NCBI RefSeq assembly: GCF_041596335.1
Contig: NZ_JBFHIT010000025.1
Span: 1-64,000, forward strand
Origin: Mangrovibacterium sp041596335
GTDB lineage: Bacteria; Bacteroidota; Bacteroidia; Bacteroidales; Prolixibacteraceae
Direction: 5' to 3'
Length of the DNA: 64,000 nt
Shown: positions 1-7,896 of the stretch, one piece after another
Position numbering within the stretch: position 1 is the first letter of the stretch
Layout: each line of letters starts with the position of its first letter
The notes under the pieces: generated by a model
Told to the model about the DNA's origin: nothing
The model's database searches: none
What the model saw: the letters and a program-made list of their open reading frames with translations, nothing else
Made by a program: the position numbers and the translations under genes

Positions 1-2
1 GA

Positions 3-317
3 AGAATCAAACTTCGCCATTATGGTAAAATACTGGAATCATTGGTAACCAAAGCCAGCAACTTCGAATCGGGCGAGGAAAAAGAAGTCCTAATCAAACT
101 GTTGGCCAACCACATGAAAAAAAGTTATTTGGCCTGGAATAAAGATGCAGTGGACGATGAGAAAATCTACGATGATTTGGACATTCTTTCCAAAGGAAAG
201 ATCCAACGCACCGACTTGGATCTGACTGAAACAAAGGAAATTCTCTTCCGAAACAGAAAAAAAGTTGTGCCAGCAAGCAACAACCGCAACCAAAAGAAAC
301 ACCGTAAACACGATTAA
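3..317 (+). CDS. DUF4290 family protein, 3'-terminal part
   Basis: The frame is open to the left edge of the window, so this is the C-terminal end of a longer protein; the TTG at 42 is internal and not a real start. The visible part is charged and helical, with the segment MKKSYLAWNKD that is typical of the DUF4290 family, and ends in a basic Lys/His/Arg-rich tail. DUF4290 proteins are a Bacteroidota-specific family of unknown function and are commonly found immediately upstream of murA, as here (15 bp gap). Co-transcription with murA is therefore likely. Function cannot be inferred beyond that link. Confidence 0.8.
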   Translation, partial: RIKLRHYGKILESLVTKASNFESGEEKEVLIKLLANHMKKSYLAWNKDAVDDEKIYDDLDILSKGKIQRTDLDLTETKEILFRNRKKVVPASNNRNQKKHRKHD

Positions 318-332
318 TCTACCACTCCGGAG

Positions 333-1646
333 ATGGCAACATTTCATATTGAAGGGGGCAAGAAACTAAAGGGTACACTTGAACCGCAAGGCGCTAAAAA
401 CGAAGCTTTGCAGGTAATCTGTGCGACATTGCTTAGCCCGAAAAAAATTACAATTAGTAACATTCCAGAAATAAGGGATGTGATCAAACTTATCGAATTA
501 CTATCCGAACTGGGCGTTAAAACCGAACGTCTGGCAAAAGGTTCTTATAGTTTTCAAGCAGACGAGGTCGACCTGGCTTACATGCAAACCAAGCGATTTG
601 CACAACAAGCCATCAGCCTCCGTGGATCAATAATGATCGTCGGCCCAATGCTGGCTCGATTCGGTGAGGCTTATATCCCACAACCGGGGGGAGATAAAAT
701 CGGGCGCCGCCGATTAGACACTCACTTTGTCGGCCTGCAGAAACTGGGCGCCCAGTTTGTCTACGATTCTGAAAAACATTTTTTCAGTGTGCGTGCTTCA
801 AAACTGCATGGCAAGTACATGCTGCTCGATGAAGCCTCGGTAACCGGCACCGCCAATATTTTAATGGCTGCAGTTCTGGCCGAAGGACAAACAACAATTT
901 ATAACGCAGCCTGCGAACCCTATTTGCAACAACTCTGCAGAATGCTGGTTGCCATGGGCGCGAAAATTACCGGGATAGGATCAAACCTGCTCCATATCGA
1001 AGGGGTTTCGAGCTTAAACGGATGCGACCACCGAATCCTGCCTGACATGATTGAGGTCGGTAGCTTCATTGGTCTTGCAGCTATGACCGGCTCTGAAATC
1101 ACGATCCCAAATGCCGGAATTGAACATCTGGGAATCATCCCTGATTCGTTTAAACGACTGGGAATAAAACTCGAAATACAAGGCGACAACATTCACATTC
1201 CAGTACAGGAGGAGTACGAGATTGAGACCTTCATCGATGGGTCAATCATGACAATTGCTGATGCGCCATGGCCGGGATTGACTCCCGACTTACTGAGTAT
1301 TTTTTTGGTGGTAGCCACTCAAGCCAAGGGAGCCGTATTGATTCACCAAAAAATGTTCGAAAGCCGTCTGTTCTTTGTCGATAAACTGATAGACATGGGT
1401 GCGCAAATTATTCTATGCGACCCACACCGGGCCACCGTAATTGGATTGAACAAAAAAGTTCAGCTACGAGGCACGACCATGACCTCACCCGACATTCGTG
1501 CAGGGGTTTCCTTGTTGATTGCAGCGCTATCGGCTCAAGGGAGTTCCAGAATTTCGAACATCGAACAAATCGACCGCGGGTATGAGGAAATTGACACACG
1601 ATTAAACGCGATTGGTGCTTCGATCACGCGAAGCGACATGCAGTAG
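333..1646 (+). CDS. murA: UDP-N-acetylglucosamine 1-carboxyvinyltransferase (MurA)
   Basis: MurA transfers enolpyruvate from PEP to UDP-GlcNAc, the first committed step of peptidoglycan precursor synthesis in the cytoplasm. The 437-residue length and the EPT-fold motifs fit: the N-terminal GAKNEALQ segment with the substrate-binding Lys-Asn pair, the active-site loop PQPGGDKIGRRRLDTH, and the C-terminal DIRAGVSLLIAAL. The catalytic-loop position that is Cys115 in E. coli is Asp here (D121). Cys-to-Asp at this site is known to retain activity but abolish covalent attack by fosfomycin, as in mycobacteria and chlamydiae. The ATG at 333 lies just after the DUF4290 gene, suggesting one operon. Confidence 0.96.
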   Translation: MATFHIEGGKKLKGTLEPQGAKNEALQVICATLLSPKKITISNIPEIRDVIKLIELLSELGVKTERLAKGSYSFQADEVDLAYMQTKRFAQQAISLRGSIMIVGPMLARFGEAYIPQPGGDKIGRRRLDTHFVGLQKLGAQFVYDSEKHFFSVRASKLHGKYMLLDEASVTGTANILMAAVLAEGQTTIYNAACEPYLQQLCRMLVAMGAKITGIGSNLLHIEGVSSLNGCDHRILPDMIEVGSFIGLAAMTGSEITIPNAGIEHLGIIPDSFKRLGIKLEIQGDNIHIPVQEEYEIETFIDGSIMTIADAPWPGLTPDLLSIFLVVATQAKGAVLIHQKMFESRLFFVDKLIDMGAQIILCDPHRATVIGLNKKVQLRGTTMTSPDIRAGVSLLIAALSAQGSSRISNIEQIDRGYEEIDTRLNAIGASITRSDMQ

Positions 1647-1708
1647 GTTTTGTTAAAGTTTCTAAATAAAAATCCAACAGCAATCCTTTAGGCTTGAATT
1701 TTGTTGAT

Positions 1709-1738
1709 TTTGTTCGATTAGCATCTTTTATACATTTA
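1709..1738 (+). promoter_or_regulatory. Candidate Bacteroidota promoter for the TlpA-like gene
   Basis: A TTTG at 1709-1712 is followed after 18 bp by TACATTTA at 1731-1738, a 7/8 match to the Bacteroidota -7 consensus TAnnTTTG. It sits just upstream of the ATG at 1751. This supports the 1751 start over the upstream TTG at 1694, which would put the promoter inside the gene. Confidence 0.4.
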
Positions 1739-1750
1739 AAAAGTTACCGT

Positions 1751-2275
1751 ATGAATCAAAAATTGATACTCGCAGTTCTCTTATTTGTAGGACTTCTCGC
1801 GCCTTCGATGGCTCAGGCACAGGCAAAAATTGGAACCAACGTGGGAGATAAAGCACCTGAAATCATCGAAAAAACAGTCAAAGGTGACGAGCTTAAACTA
1901 TCATCACTAAAAGGCCAGGTCGTATTGATCGACTTCTGGGCATCGTGGTGTGGCCCTTGCCGCCGCGAAAACCCAACAGTTGTCGCAGCATATGAAGCCT
2001 ACAAAGACCAGAAATTCGAAAACGGAAAAGGTTTTACCGTTTATAGCATTTCGCTCGACAAATCAAAGGAAGCTTGGCAAAAAGCAATAAATGACGATCA
2101 TCTGGTTTGGGAGAACCACGTAAGTGACCTGAACGGATGGAACGCCAAATACGCAGCAATATACGGCGTACGAAGCATTCCGGCGAATTTCCTAATCGAT
2201 GGTGAAGGAATTATTGTCGGCCGCAATCTTCGTGGTCCGCAGCTCGAAGCAGCGTTGAAAGAATTAGTGAAATAA
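1751..2275 (+). CDS. Exported TlpA/ResA-like thioredoxin-fold protein
   Basis: A 174-residue redoxin of the AhpC/TSA-TlpA type. The ATG at 1751 gives a clean signal peptide (MNQKLILAVLLFVGLLAPSM, then AQAQA), so the protein is periplasmic or lipid-free exported. After the leader come the family segment GDKAPEI and the active site WASWCGPCRREN with both CxxC cysteines, and the cis-Pro motif SIPANFLID near the C-terminus. Such proteins reduce disulfides in the periplasm, for instance in cytochrome c maturation, but no cytochrome biogenesis genes are adjacent, so the partner is unknown. A longer frame from TTG 1694 adds a non-signal N-terminus and is disfavoured. Confidence 0.85.
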   Translation: MNQKLILAVLLFVGLLAPSMAQAQAKIGTNVGDKAPEIIEKTVKGDELKLSSLKGQVVLIDFWASWCGPCRRENPTVVAAYEAYKDQKFENGKGFTVYSISLDKSKEAWQKAINDDHLVWENHVSDLNGWNAKYAAIYGVRSIPANFLIDGEGIIVGRNLRGPQLEAALKELVK

Positions 2276-2296
2276 TTGCTAACATCGCAATAAATC

Positions 2297-2329
2297 AGAA
2301 AGGTGGTACTGCGTACTGCCTTTCTTTTT
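2297..2329 (+). terminator. Rho-independent terminator after the TlpA-like gene
   Basis: AGAAAGG (2297-2303) pairs with CCTTTCT (2319-2325), with an inner GTAC/GTAC pairing, and a T-run follows directly. Confidence 0.7.
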
Positions 2330-2435
2330 ATAATTTTGTCAGCTTTTAAGGATCGGCAAATGTCAAATTGTCCCAAATAATGACTGGCAGCATTTTTGTA
2401 ATTTGTCAGACTGTTAAATTAAAATTTTAAACCGC

Positions 2436-3020
2436 ATGGCAGAAGAAAAGATTGTAAATGAGCAAGAACAAGGTGCAGATGAACTTGTAAAGGACCAAAA
2501 AGAGGCACCTGAAGAAACTGCTAAAAAAGAAGACAAACACGACAAAAAGTCAAAGAAAGATAAAACGCACGAGCAGATCGAGAAATTGGAAAATGAAGTA
2601 GCCGACATGAAGGACAAACACATCCGTTTGCAGGCTGAGTTCGACAATTTCCGGAAACGCACATTGAAAGAAAAGATGGAATTAATGAAATCAGGCGGAG
2701 AAACTGTCCTGATGAATATCATTCCCGTCGTAGATGATTTGGATCGTGCCCTAGCTGCCTTCAGCGAAATTGAAGATGAAAACCCGCTGAAACAGGGAGT
2801 AACATTGATTTACAATAAGTTTCAGGAATTCCTGAAGCAAAATGGAATCAAAGAGATTGAAGCGAAAGAAAAAGACTTTGACACCGACCTTCATGAGGCC
2901 ATCGTTAAAATTCCGGCTCCAACAGAAGAACTAAAAGGCAAAGTTGTTGATGTGGTACAAAAAGGATACCTGTTACATGAAAAAGTTATTCGCTTTGCCA
3001 AAGTTGTAATTGGCGAATAA
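2436..3020 (+). CDS. grpE: Nucleotide exchange factor GrpE
   Basis: GrpE releases ADP from DnaK in the Hsp70 chaperone cycle in the cytoplasm. The 194-residue protein has a long acidic/Lys-rich N-terminal tail, a coiled-coil stretch (about residues 40-80, ending RLQAEFDNFRKRT, the GrpE signature) and the C-terminal beta domain (EAIVKIPAP, GYLLHEKVIRFAKV). It lies 22 bp upstream of dnaJ and presumably forms one operon with it; dnaK itself is not in the window. No CIRCE or other heat-shock operator was recognised in the upstream 160 bp. Confidence 0.97.
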   Translation: MAEEKIVNEQEQGADELVKDQKEAPEETAKKEDKHDKKSKKDKTHEQIEKLENEVADMKDKHIRLQAEFDNFRKRTLKEKMELMKSGGETVLMNIIPVVDDLDRALAAFSEIEDENPLKQGVTLIYNKFQEFLKQNGIKEIEAKEKDFDTDLHEAIVKIPAPTEELKGKVVDVVQKGYLLHEKVIRFAKVVIGE

Positions 3021-3042
3021 ATAGAGCAAAACCAGGAAGAGC

Positions 3043-4212
3043 ATGACAAAAAGAGATTTTTATGAAATTTTAGGCGTTAGCAAAAGTGCTTCGGCTGAAG
3101 AAATAAAGAAAGCTTACCGCAAAAAAGCGATTCAATTTCACCCGGACAAAAACCCGGGCGACCACGAAGCGGAAGAAAAATTTAAAGAGGCGGCTGAAGC
3201 ATACGAAGTGCTGAGCAACCCGCAAAAGAAGCAACGCTACGACCAATATGGTCATGCAGGAGTTGGTGGTGCTGCCGGAGGTGGATTCGGTGGTCACGAC
3301 ATGTCGATGGACGATATCTTTTCAATGTTCGGCGATATCTTTGGTGGTGGATTTTCTGGCGGTGGATTTAGCGGCTTTGGTGGTTTTGGCGGCGGCGGAC
3401 GCAGTCAGGGACGCCGGGTACACCGTGGTTCCGACCTTCGTGTTAAAGTTTCCCTCAGCCTAAAAGATGTTGCCGAAGGGGTCGACAAAAAGCTCAAACT
3501 AAAAAAATACATTCCCTGCGACACCTGTCATGGTTCAGGAGCTGCCGGTGGATCAGACTACACAACCTGTTCAACCTGCCATGGGAGCGGACATGTTACC
3601 CGCATAACCAACACCATGCTCGGACAAATGCAAACCAGTTCTGCCTGTCCGACTTGTAACGGCGAAGGCCAGATCATTAAAAATAAATGCACCAGCTGTC
3701 ATGGCGAAGGTGTGGTTCGTGGCGAAGAAGTTGTTAGTTTTAGAATCCCAGCCGGTGTTGCCGAAGGAATGCAATTGAATGTTTCCGGAAAAGGAAATGC
3801 CGGACGTCGTGGTGGAGTAAACGGCGATCTGCAGGTGGTGATCCAGGAAGAACAACACCCGGATCTCATTCGCGATGGCAACAATCTGATCTACAATTTA
3901 TTTTTAAGCATGCCGGATTTCATTTTGGGGACAACTTCCGAAATCCCGACGATCGAAAATAAAGTAAAAGTGAAGATTGAAGCCGGAACGCAGCCGGAAA
4001 AAATCCTCCGCCTGCGCGGCAAGGGTTTGCCGGATGTAAATGGCTATGGCAAGGGAGACCTGTTGGTTCGCATACATGCCTGGACGCCGAAAAAAATAAG
4101 TTCGGATGAAAAGAAAATGCTTGAAAAGTTGCAACAATCGGCAAACTTCCAAGCTGTCCCAGGAGAAGGAGATAAAAACTTCTTCGAGAAAATGCGTGAC
4201 ATTTTTGAATAA
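3043..4212 (+). CDS. dnaJ: Chaperone protein DnaJ
   Basis: Type I Hsp40 co-chaperone that stimulates DnaK ATPase and binds unfolded clients. The 389 residues show the complete layout: J domain with the HPD motif (about residues 33-35), a Gly/Phe-rich linker (about 70-125), four zinc-binding CxxCxGxG repeats (CDTCHGSG, CSTCHGSG, CPTCNGEG, CTSCHGEG) and two C-terminal beta domains. The ATG at 3043 follows grpE by 22 bp. A strong terminator follows the gene, closing the grpE-dnaJ unit. Confidence 0.98.
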   Translation: MTKRDFYEILGVSKSASAEEIKKAYRKKAIQFHPDKNPGDHEAEEKFKEAAEAYEVLSNPQKKQRYDQYGHAGVGGAAGGGFGGHDMSMDDIFSMFGDIFGGGFSGGGFSGFGGFGGGGRSQGRRVHRGSDLRVKVSLSLKDVAEGVDKKLKLKKYIPCDTCHGSGAAGGSDYTTCSTCHGSGHVTRITNTMLGQMQTSSACPTCNGEGQIIKNKCTSCHGEGVVRGEEVVSFRIPAGVAEGMQLNVSGKGNAGRRGGVNGDLQVVIQEEQHPDLIRDGNNLIYNLFLSMPDFILGTTSEIPTIENKVKVKIEAGTQPEKILRLRGKGLPDVNGYGKGDLLVRIHAWTPKKISSDEKKMLEKLQQSANFQAVPGEGDKNFFEKMRDIFE

Positions 4213-4233
4213 AAATACGCGATGATAACATTC

Positions 4234-4263
4234 AAAAACCTCCTGCTACAGGAGGTTTTTTTG
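4234..4263 (+). terminator. Terminator after dnaJ
   Basis: Hairpin with arms AACCTCCTG and CAGGAGGTT around a short loop, followed by seven T residues. It closes the grpE-dnaJ transcript and isolates the his operon downstream. Confidence 0.9.
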
Positions 4264-4367
4264 TTTCCATACAAACCGATATTTTTACACTGAAATAAAC
4301 TCGATATCGCATTTCCGTCAAAAAACCAACAAAAATCATTTCTTAATTTTAAATTAACAGGAAATTC

Positions 4368-4399
4368 TTTGCTCGCCTTTCAATTTATAATTATACTTG
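4368..4399 (+). promoter_or_regulatory. Promoter of the his operon leader
   Basis: TTTG at 4368-4371, a 20-bp spacer, then TATACTTG at 4392-4399 (7/8 match to TAnnTTTG). Spacing fits the Bacteroidota sigma-ABfr consensus well. Transcription would start near 4406, about a dozen bases before the leader peptide ATG. Confidence 0.7.
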
Positions 4400-4418
4400 C
4401 AACACCAAAATAAAAGAA

Positions 4419-4481
4419 ATGAATCTCAATTACGGACATCACGGCCACCATCACCATATCTTAGTACAAGGTAGGCCGTAA
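4419..4481 (+). CDS. hisL: Histidine operon leader peptide (HisL)
   Basis: A 20-codon open frame, MNLNYGHHGHHHHILVQGRP, with six His codons among seven successive codons (residues 7-13). It is 87 bp upstream of hisG and is followed by a terminator hairpin, the hallmark of a ribosome-mediated attenuator. Its stop codon (4479-4481) overlaps the 3' end of the segment that can pair either with the leader codons or with the terminator. The peptide itself needs no function; stalling at His codons when charged tRNA-His is scarce is the signal. It is too short for ordinary gene calling. Confidence 0.9.
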   Translation: MNLNYGHHGHHHHILVQGRP

Positions 4482-4524
4482 TTCTTTTGTCCTTATTGAA
4501 GCAAAAAAATATTAACCCAAAGAA
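4441..4524 (+). promoter_or_regulatory. his attenuator: pause hairpin and antiterminator segments
   Basis: Three segments can form exclusive pairings. Segment 1, ACGGCCACC (4441-4449, inside the His codons), pairs with segment 2, GGTAGGCCGT (4470-4479), with one bulged A. Segment 2 can alternatively pair with segment 3: GGTAGGCC (4470-4477) with GGCTTACC (4525-4532, one G-U pair), extended by TTCTTT (4482-4487) with AAAGAA (4519-4524). Segment 3 is also the 5' arm of the terminator. A ribosome stalled on His codons covers segment 1 and favours 2:3, allowing read-through into hisG. Confidence 0.85.
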
Positions 4525-4556
4525 GGCTTACCGCAAGGTAGGCCTTCTTTATTTTT
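4519..4556 (+). terminator. his attenuator terminator
   Basis: AAAGAAGGCTTACC (4519-4532), loop GCAA, GGTAGGCCTTCTTT (4537-4550): 14 pairs with a single G-U, followed by ATTTTT. It lies between hisL and hisG and is conditional on the upstream antiterminator pairing. Confidence 0.9.
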
Positions 4557-4567
4557 AATTACCGATC

Positions 4568-5428
4568 ATGACACAATTGAAGATTGCAGTCCAAAACAAA
4601 GGACGTTTGTTTGAAGATTCTATGGCATTAATTAAAGAAACCGGAATCAAATTTTCATTAGGCAGTAGCCGTGTACTGGTGGCTTCAGCCAAAAACTTTC
4701 CGATGGATGCCCTTTTCCTGCGTGATGACGACATCCCGCAAACCGTTGCCGATGGCGTTTCCGATATTGGCATCGTAGGTGAAAATGAAGTGCTCGAAAA
4801 AAAGATGGATGTAGTGATTGCCAAAAGACTCGGCTTTAGCAAATGCCGCCTATCACTGGCAATTCCAAAATCGGACGAGTACAACGGTGTTGAATATTTC
4901 ATCGGCAAAAAAATTGCGACTTCGTACCCGGTAATCCTTCAGGACTTCCTTGATAAACACCAGATAAAAGCTGAAATTCACGTAATCAACGGATCGGTTG
5001 AAATTGCCCCCGGAATTGGTTTGGCTGATGCGATTTTCGACATCGTTTCATCGGGATCAACCCTGGTAAGTAACCGTTTGAAAGAAGTGGAAGTAGTTAC
5101 GCCCTCTGAAGCCTTGTTAATCGCTACTCCAAACCTGAGTGCCGAAAAACAAGCTATTTTAGATGAACTTATTTTCCGTTTGGAATCGGTACAACGCGCC
5201 GAAGGGAAAAAGTACATTGTACTAAACGCTCCGAAAGATAAAGTAGCCGAAATATCAGCTATCTTGCCGGGAATGAAAAGTCCTACGGTAACAAATTTAG
5301 CTGAAGAAGGCTGGGTTTCTATGTCGTCGGTTATTGCAGAAAAGGAATTTTGGGAGATTATTGGAAAACTAAAGACTGCGGGTGCCCAAGGAATTTTGGT
5401 CATGCCAATCGAAAAGATGATTTTCTAG
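4568..5428 (+). CDS. hisG: ATP phosphoribosyltransferase, long form (HisG)
   Basis: Catalyses the first, feedback-controlled step of histidine synthesis: ATP + PRPP to phosphoribosyl-ATP. At 286 residues it is the long form, with two periplasmic-binding-like catalytic domains and a C-terminal ACT-like regulatory domain (about 210-286, SPTVTNLAEEGWVSMSSVI). It therefore needs no HisZ. The N-terminal KIAVQNKGRL and the PRPP-binding region near DIVSSGSTLVSNRL are recognisable. First structural gene after the attenuator; the ATG at 4568 is 12 bp past the terminator T-run. Confidence 0.97.
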   Translation: MTQLKIAVQNKGRLFEDSMALIKETGIKFSLGSSRVLVASAKNFPMDALFLRDDDIPQTVADGVSDIGIVGENEVLEKKMDVVIAKRLGFSKCRLSLAIPKSDEYNGVEYFIGKKIATSYPVILQDFLDKHQIKAEIHVINGSVEIAPGIGLADAIFDIVSSGSTLVSNRLKEVEVVTPSEALLIATPNLSAEKQAILDELIFRLESVQRAEGKKYIVLNAPKDKVAEISAILPGMKSPTVTNLAEEGWVSMSSVIAEKEFWEIIGKLKTAGAQGILVMPIEKMIF

Positions 5429-5474
5429 TCCCAACCCAATCTCTGAAGTATAAATTTTTGATTCAAATTCGTGC

Positions 5475-6767
5475 ATGAAACGCTATATCAATCCATCACC
5501 TGAAGAGTGGCCGGAAATACTAAAAAGGCCATTGTTTAATGCGACCGATCTTGCCGGACGGGTGCAAGGCATTTTAGATGAAATTAAAGCGGAAGGCGAA
5601 ACGGCTGTCCGCAAATACACCGAGCAATTCGATGGTGTGGTTCTTCAAGACCTGACTGTAAGCGAAGCTGAGATAGACGAGGCGGTCGGGTTGACTGATC
5701 CGGAGTTGAAATCAGCGATTGAAAACGCAGCGGCAAACATTCTTCGCTTTCATGCACAACAAATGCAGGAACTGACCAAAGTTGAAACCAGCCCGGGTGT
5801 CATTTGCTGGCAAAAATCGGTTGCGATTGAAAAGGTAGGATTATATATTCCGGGAGGTTCGGCGCCACTTTTTTCAACGGTCTTAATGTTGGCACTTCCA
5901 GCAAAAATTGCCGGTTGCCGCGAGATCGTACTTTGCACGCCCCCCGGAAAGGATGGCAAGATTAACCCCGCCATTTTATTTGCAGCCAAATTGGTCGGTG
6001 TCACTAAAATTTTCAAGCTTGGAGGCGTGCAAGCCATTGGAGCAATGGCCTACGGAGCTGGAGATGTGCCGAAAGTCAACAAAATTTTCGGCCCGGGAAA
6101 CCAATATGTGATGGCAGCCAAACAACTTGTCAGCATTAGCGATGTCGCCATCGACATGCCTGCCGGGCCTTCCGAGGTTGCAGTTATGGCTGACGACTCG
6201 GCCAACGCTGCCTTCGTCGCGTCCGACCTGCTGTCGCAAGCCGAACATGGGCCTGACTCACAAGTGATACTGGTGAGCAAATCAGAGAAACTTATTTCCG
6301 AGGTTGAAGTCGAATTGGAAAAACAGCTGAACGAACTAAGCCGAGCTGAAATTGCTGTAAAAGCACTGCAAAACAGCGTTGCCATTGTATTGAATTCTGA
6401 GTTCGAAATGATCGAAATGATCAACGAATACGCACCGGAACACCTGATTATTTCCATGAACAATTACCTTGAAGTGGCTGACAAAATCACAAATGCAGGC
6501 TCGGTTTTCCTGGGAAATTACACACCAGAAAGCGCTGGCGACTACGCATCGGGAACTAACCACACATTACCCACCAACGGCTGGGCTCGTTCGTTCAGCG
6601 GAGTTAACCTCGACAGCTTCATCCGGAAAATTACCTTTCAGGAAATATCAAGAAATGGCATTCAGAATCTTGGACCAGTCATCGAAATTATGGCTGCTGC
6701 CGAGCAACTTGATGCGCACAAAAATGCGGTTACCTTGAGATTGGAAGAAATCAAAAACAAAAAATAA
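5475..6767 (+). CDS. hisD: Histidinol dehydrogenase (HisD)
   Basis: Oxidises L-histidinol to L-histidine in two NAD-dependent steps, the end of the pathway; a zinc enzyme. The 430 residues carry the family signature around IDMPAGPSEVAVMAD, the HGPDSQ motif, the EHL metal/base region (NEYAPEHLII) and the C-terminal SGVNLDSFIRK segment. It follows hisG by 46 bp and precedes hisC by 12 bp, in operon order. Length is normal for the family. Confidence 0.97.
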   Translation: MKRYINPSPEEWPEILKRPLFNATDLAGRVQGILDEIKAEGETAVRKYTEQFDGVVLQDLTVSEAEIDEAVGLTDPELKSAIENAAANILRFHAQQMQELTKVETSPGVICWQKSVAIEKVGLYIPGGSAPLFSTVLMLALPAKIAGCREIVLCTPPGKDGKINPAILFAAKLVGVTKIFKLGGVQAIGAMAYGAGDVPKVNKIFGPGNQYVMAAKQLVSISDVAIDMPAGPSEVAVMADDSANAAFVASDLLSQAEHGPDSQVILVSKSEKLISEVEVELEKQLNELSRAEIAVKALQNSVAIVLNSEFEMIEMINEYAPEHLIISMNNYLEVADKITNAGSVFLGNYTPESAGDYASGTNHTLPTNGWARSFSGVNLDSFIRKITFQEISRNGIQNLGPVIEIMAAAEQLDAHKNAVTLRLEEIKNKK

Positions 6768-6779
6768 GAACCTGGAATC

Positions 6780-7811
6780 ATGAATCTTGAACTGCTATTA
6801 CGAGCCAATATAAAAAACCTGAAACCCTATTCATCAGCCCGCGATGAGTTTTCAGGTGAAGCGATGGTTTTTCTGGACGCCAACGAAAACCCCTTCAACG
6901 CGCCTTACAACCGATACCCCGACCCCCTTCAGCGCGAATTGAAAGACAAAATTGCAGGCATCAAAAACTGCCCGGCTGATCGTATCTTTCTGGGCAACGG
7001 AAGCGACGAACCAATCGACCTGTTGTTCCGTGCTTTCTGCGAGCCGGGAGCCGATAACATCGTCTCCATCGACCCAACTTATGGCATGTATCAGGTTGCA
7101 GCCGATATTAATAACATTGAGGTGCGCAAATTGAAGCTAAAGGAAGACTACAGCTTTGTTGCCGACGAGCTGTTGACTGCCGCCGACAGTCGTACAAAAT
7201 TGATCTTTGTTTGTTCTCCCAACAATCCAACCGCCAACCTGATGGATAAATCGGAGATGTTGAAACTCATTCATAATTTCAACGGCTTGGTTGTTGTCGA
7301 CGAAGCCTATATTGATTTTGCACCGGGCGCAAGCCTGTTGGACGAACTCGACCAGTATCCGAATCTGGTGATCTTGCAAACTTTCTCCAAAGCATGGGGA
7401 ATGGCAGGAATCCGACTGGGCATGGCTTTTGCATCGCCTGAAATCATTCGCATCTTCAACAAAATAAAATACCCCTATAACATCAACATTCTCACGCAAA
7501 AAAAAGCCATTGAACTCATTACACAGGAAAACGAAAAACAAGCGTGGGTCGAATTGCTGATCGAAGAACGCAGCAAACTGGCCGTGCAACTGGAAACCTT
7601 TCCGTTCGTGGTTAAAGTTTACCCTTCAGACGCGAATTTTTTACTGGTGAAAATGTACGATGCAAGAGGCATCTACGACTACCTGATGGAAAACGGGATT
7701 ATTGTCCGCGACCGCTCGAAAGTAATTTTGTGCGACGACAGCCTGCGAATCACAGTTGGCTCTCCCGAGGAAAACGAAATTTTAATAGCGAAACTAAAAG
7801 AATTGATTTAA
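6780..7811 (+). CDS. hisC: Histidinol-phosphate aminotransferase (HisC)
   Basis: PLP-dependent class II aminotransferase converting imidazole acetol-phosphate to histidinol-phosphate. The 343 residues contain the NENPFN start motif, SPNNPTAN, VVDEAYIDF and the PLP lysine in TFSKAWGMAGIR (K204). The ATG at 6780 is 12 bp after hisD, so translation is probably coupled within the operon. Confidence 0.96.
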   Translation: MNLELLLRANIKNLKPYSSARDEFSGEAMVFLDANENPFNAPYNRYPDPLQRELKDKIAGIKNCPADRIFLGNGSDEPIDLLFRAFCEPGADNIVSIDPTYGMYQVAADINNIEVRKLKLKEDYSFVADELLTAADSRTKLIFVCSPNNPTANLMDKSEMLKLIHNFNGLVVVDEAYIDFAPGASLLDELDQYPNLVILQTFSKAWGMAGIRLGMAFASPEIIRIFNKIKYPYNINILTQKKAIELITQENEKQAWVELLIEERSKLAVQLETFPFVVKVYPSDANFLLVKMYDARGIYDYLMENGIIVRDRSKVILCDDSLRITVGSPEENEILIAKLKELI

Positions 7812-7896
7812 AGAACCACATCGGTACTGAGAATACATAGAAGAATAAACGAACACCTATGCCCCATGTACCTATTTGGTTTCCAATACATTTACC

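Noticed and set aside
1694..1750. Upstream TTG start for the TlpA-like protein
   Set aside because: It would mask the signal peptide and overlaps the predicted promoter; the ATG at 1751 is better.
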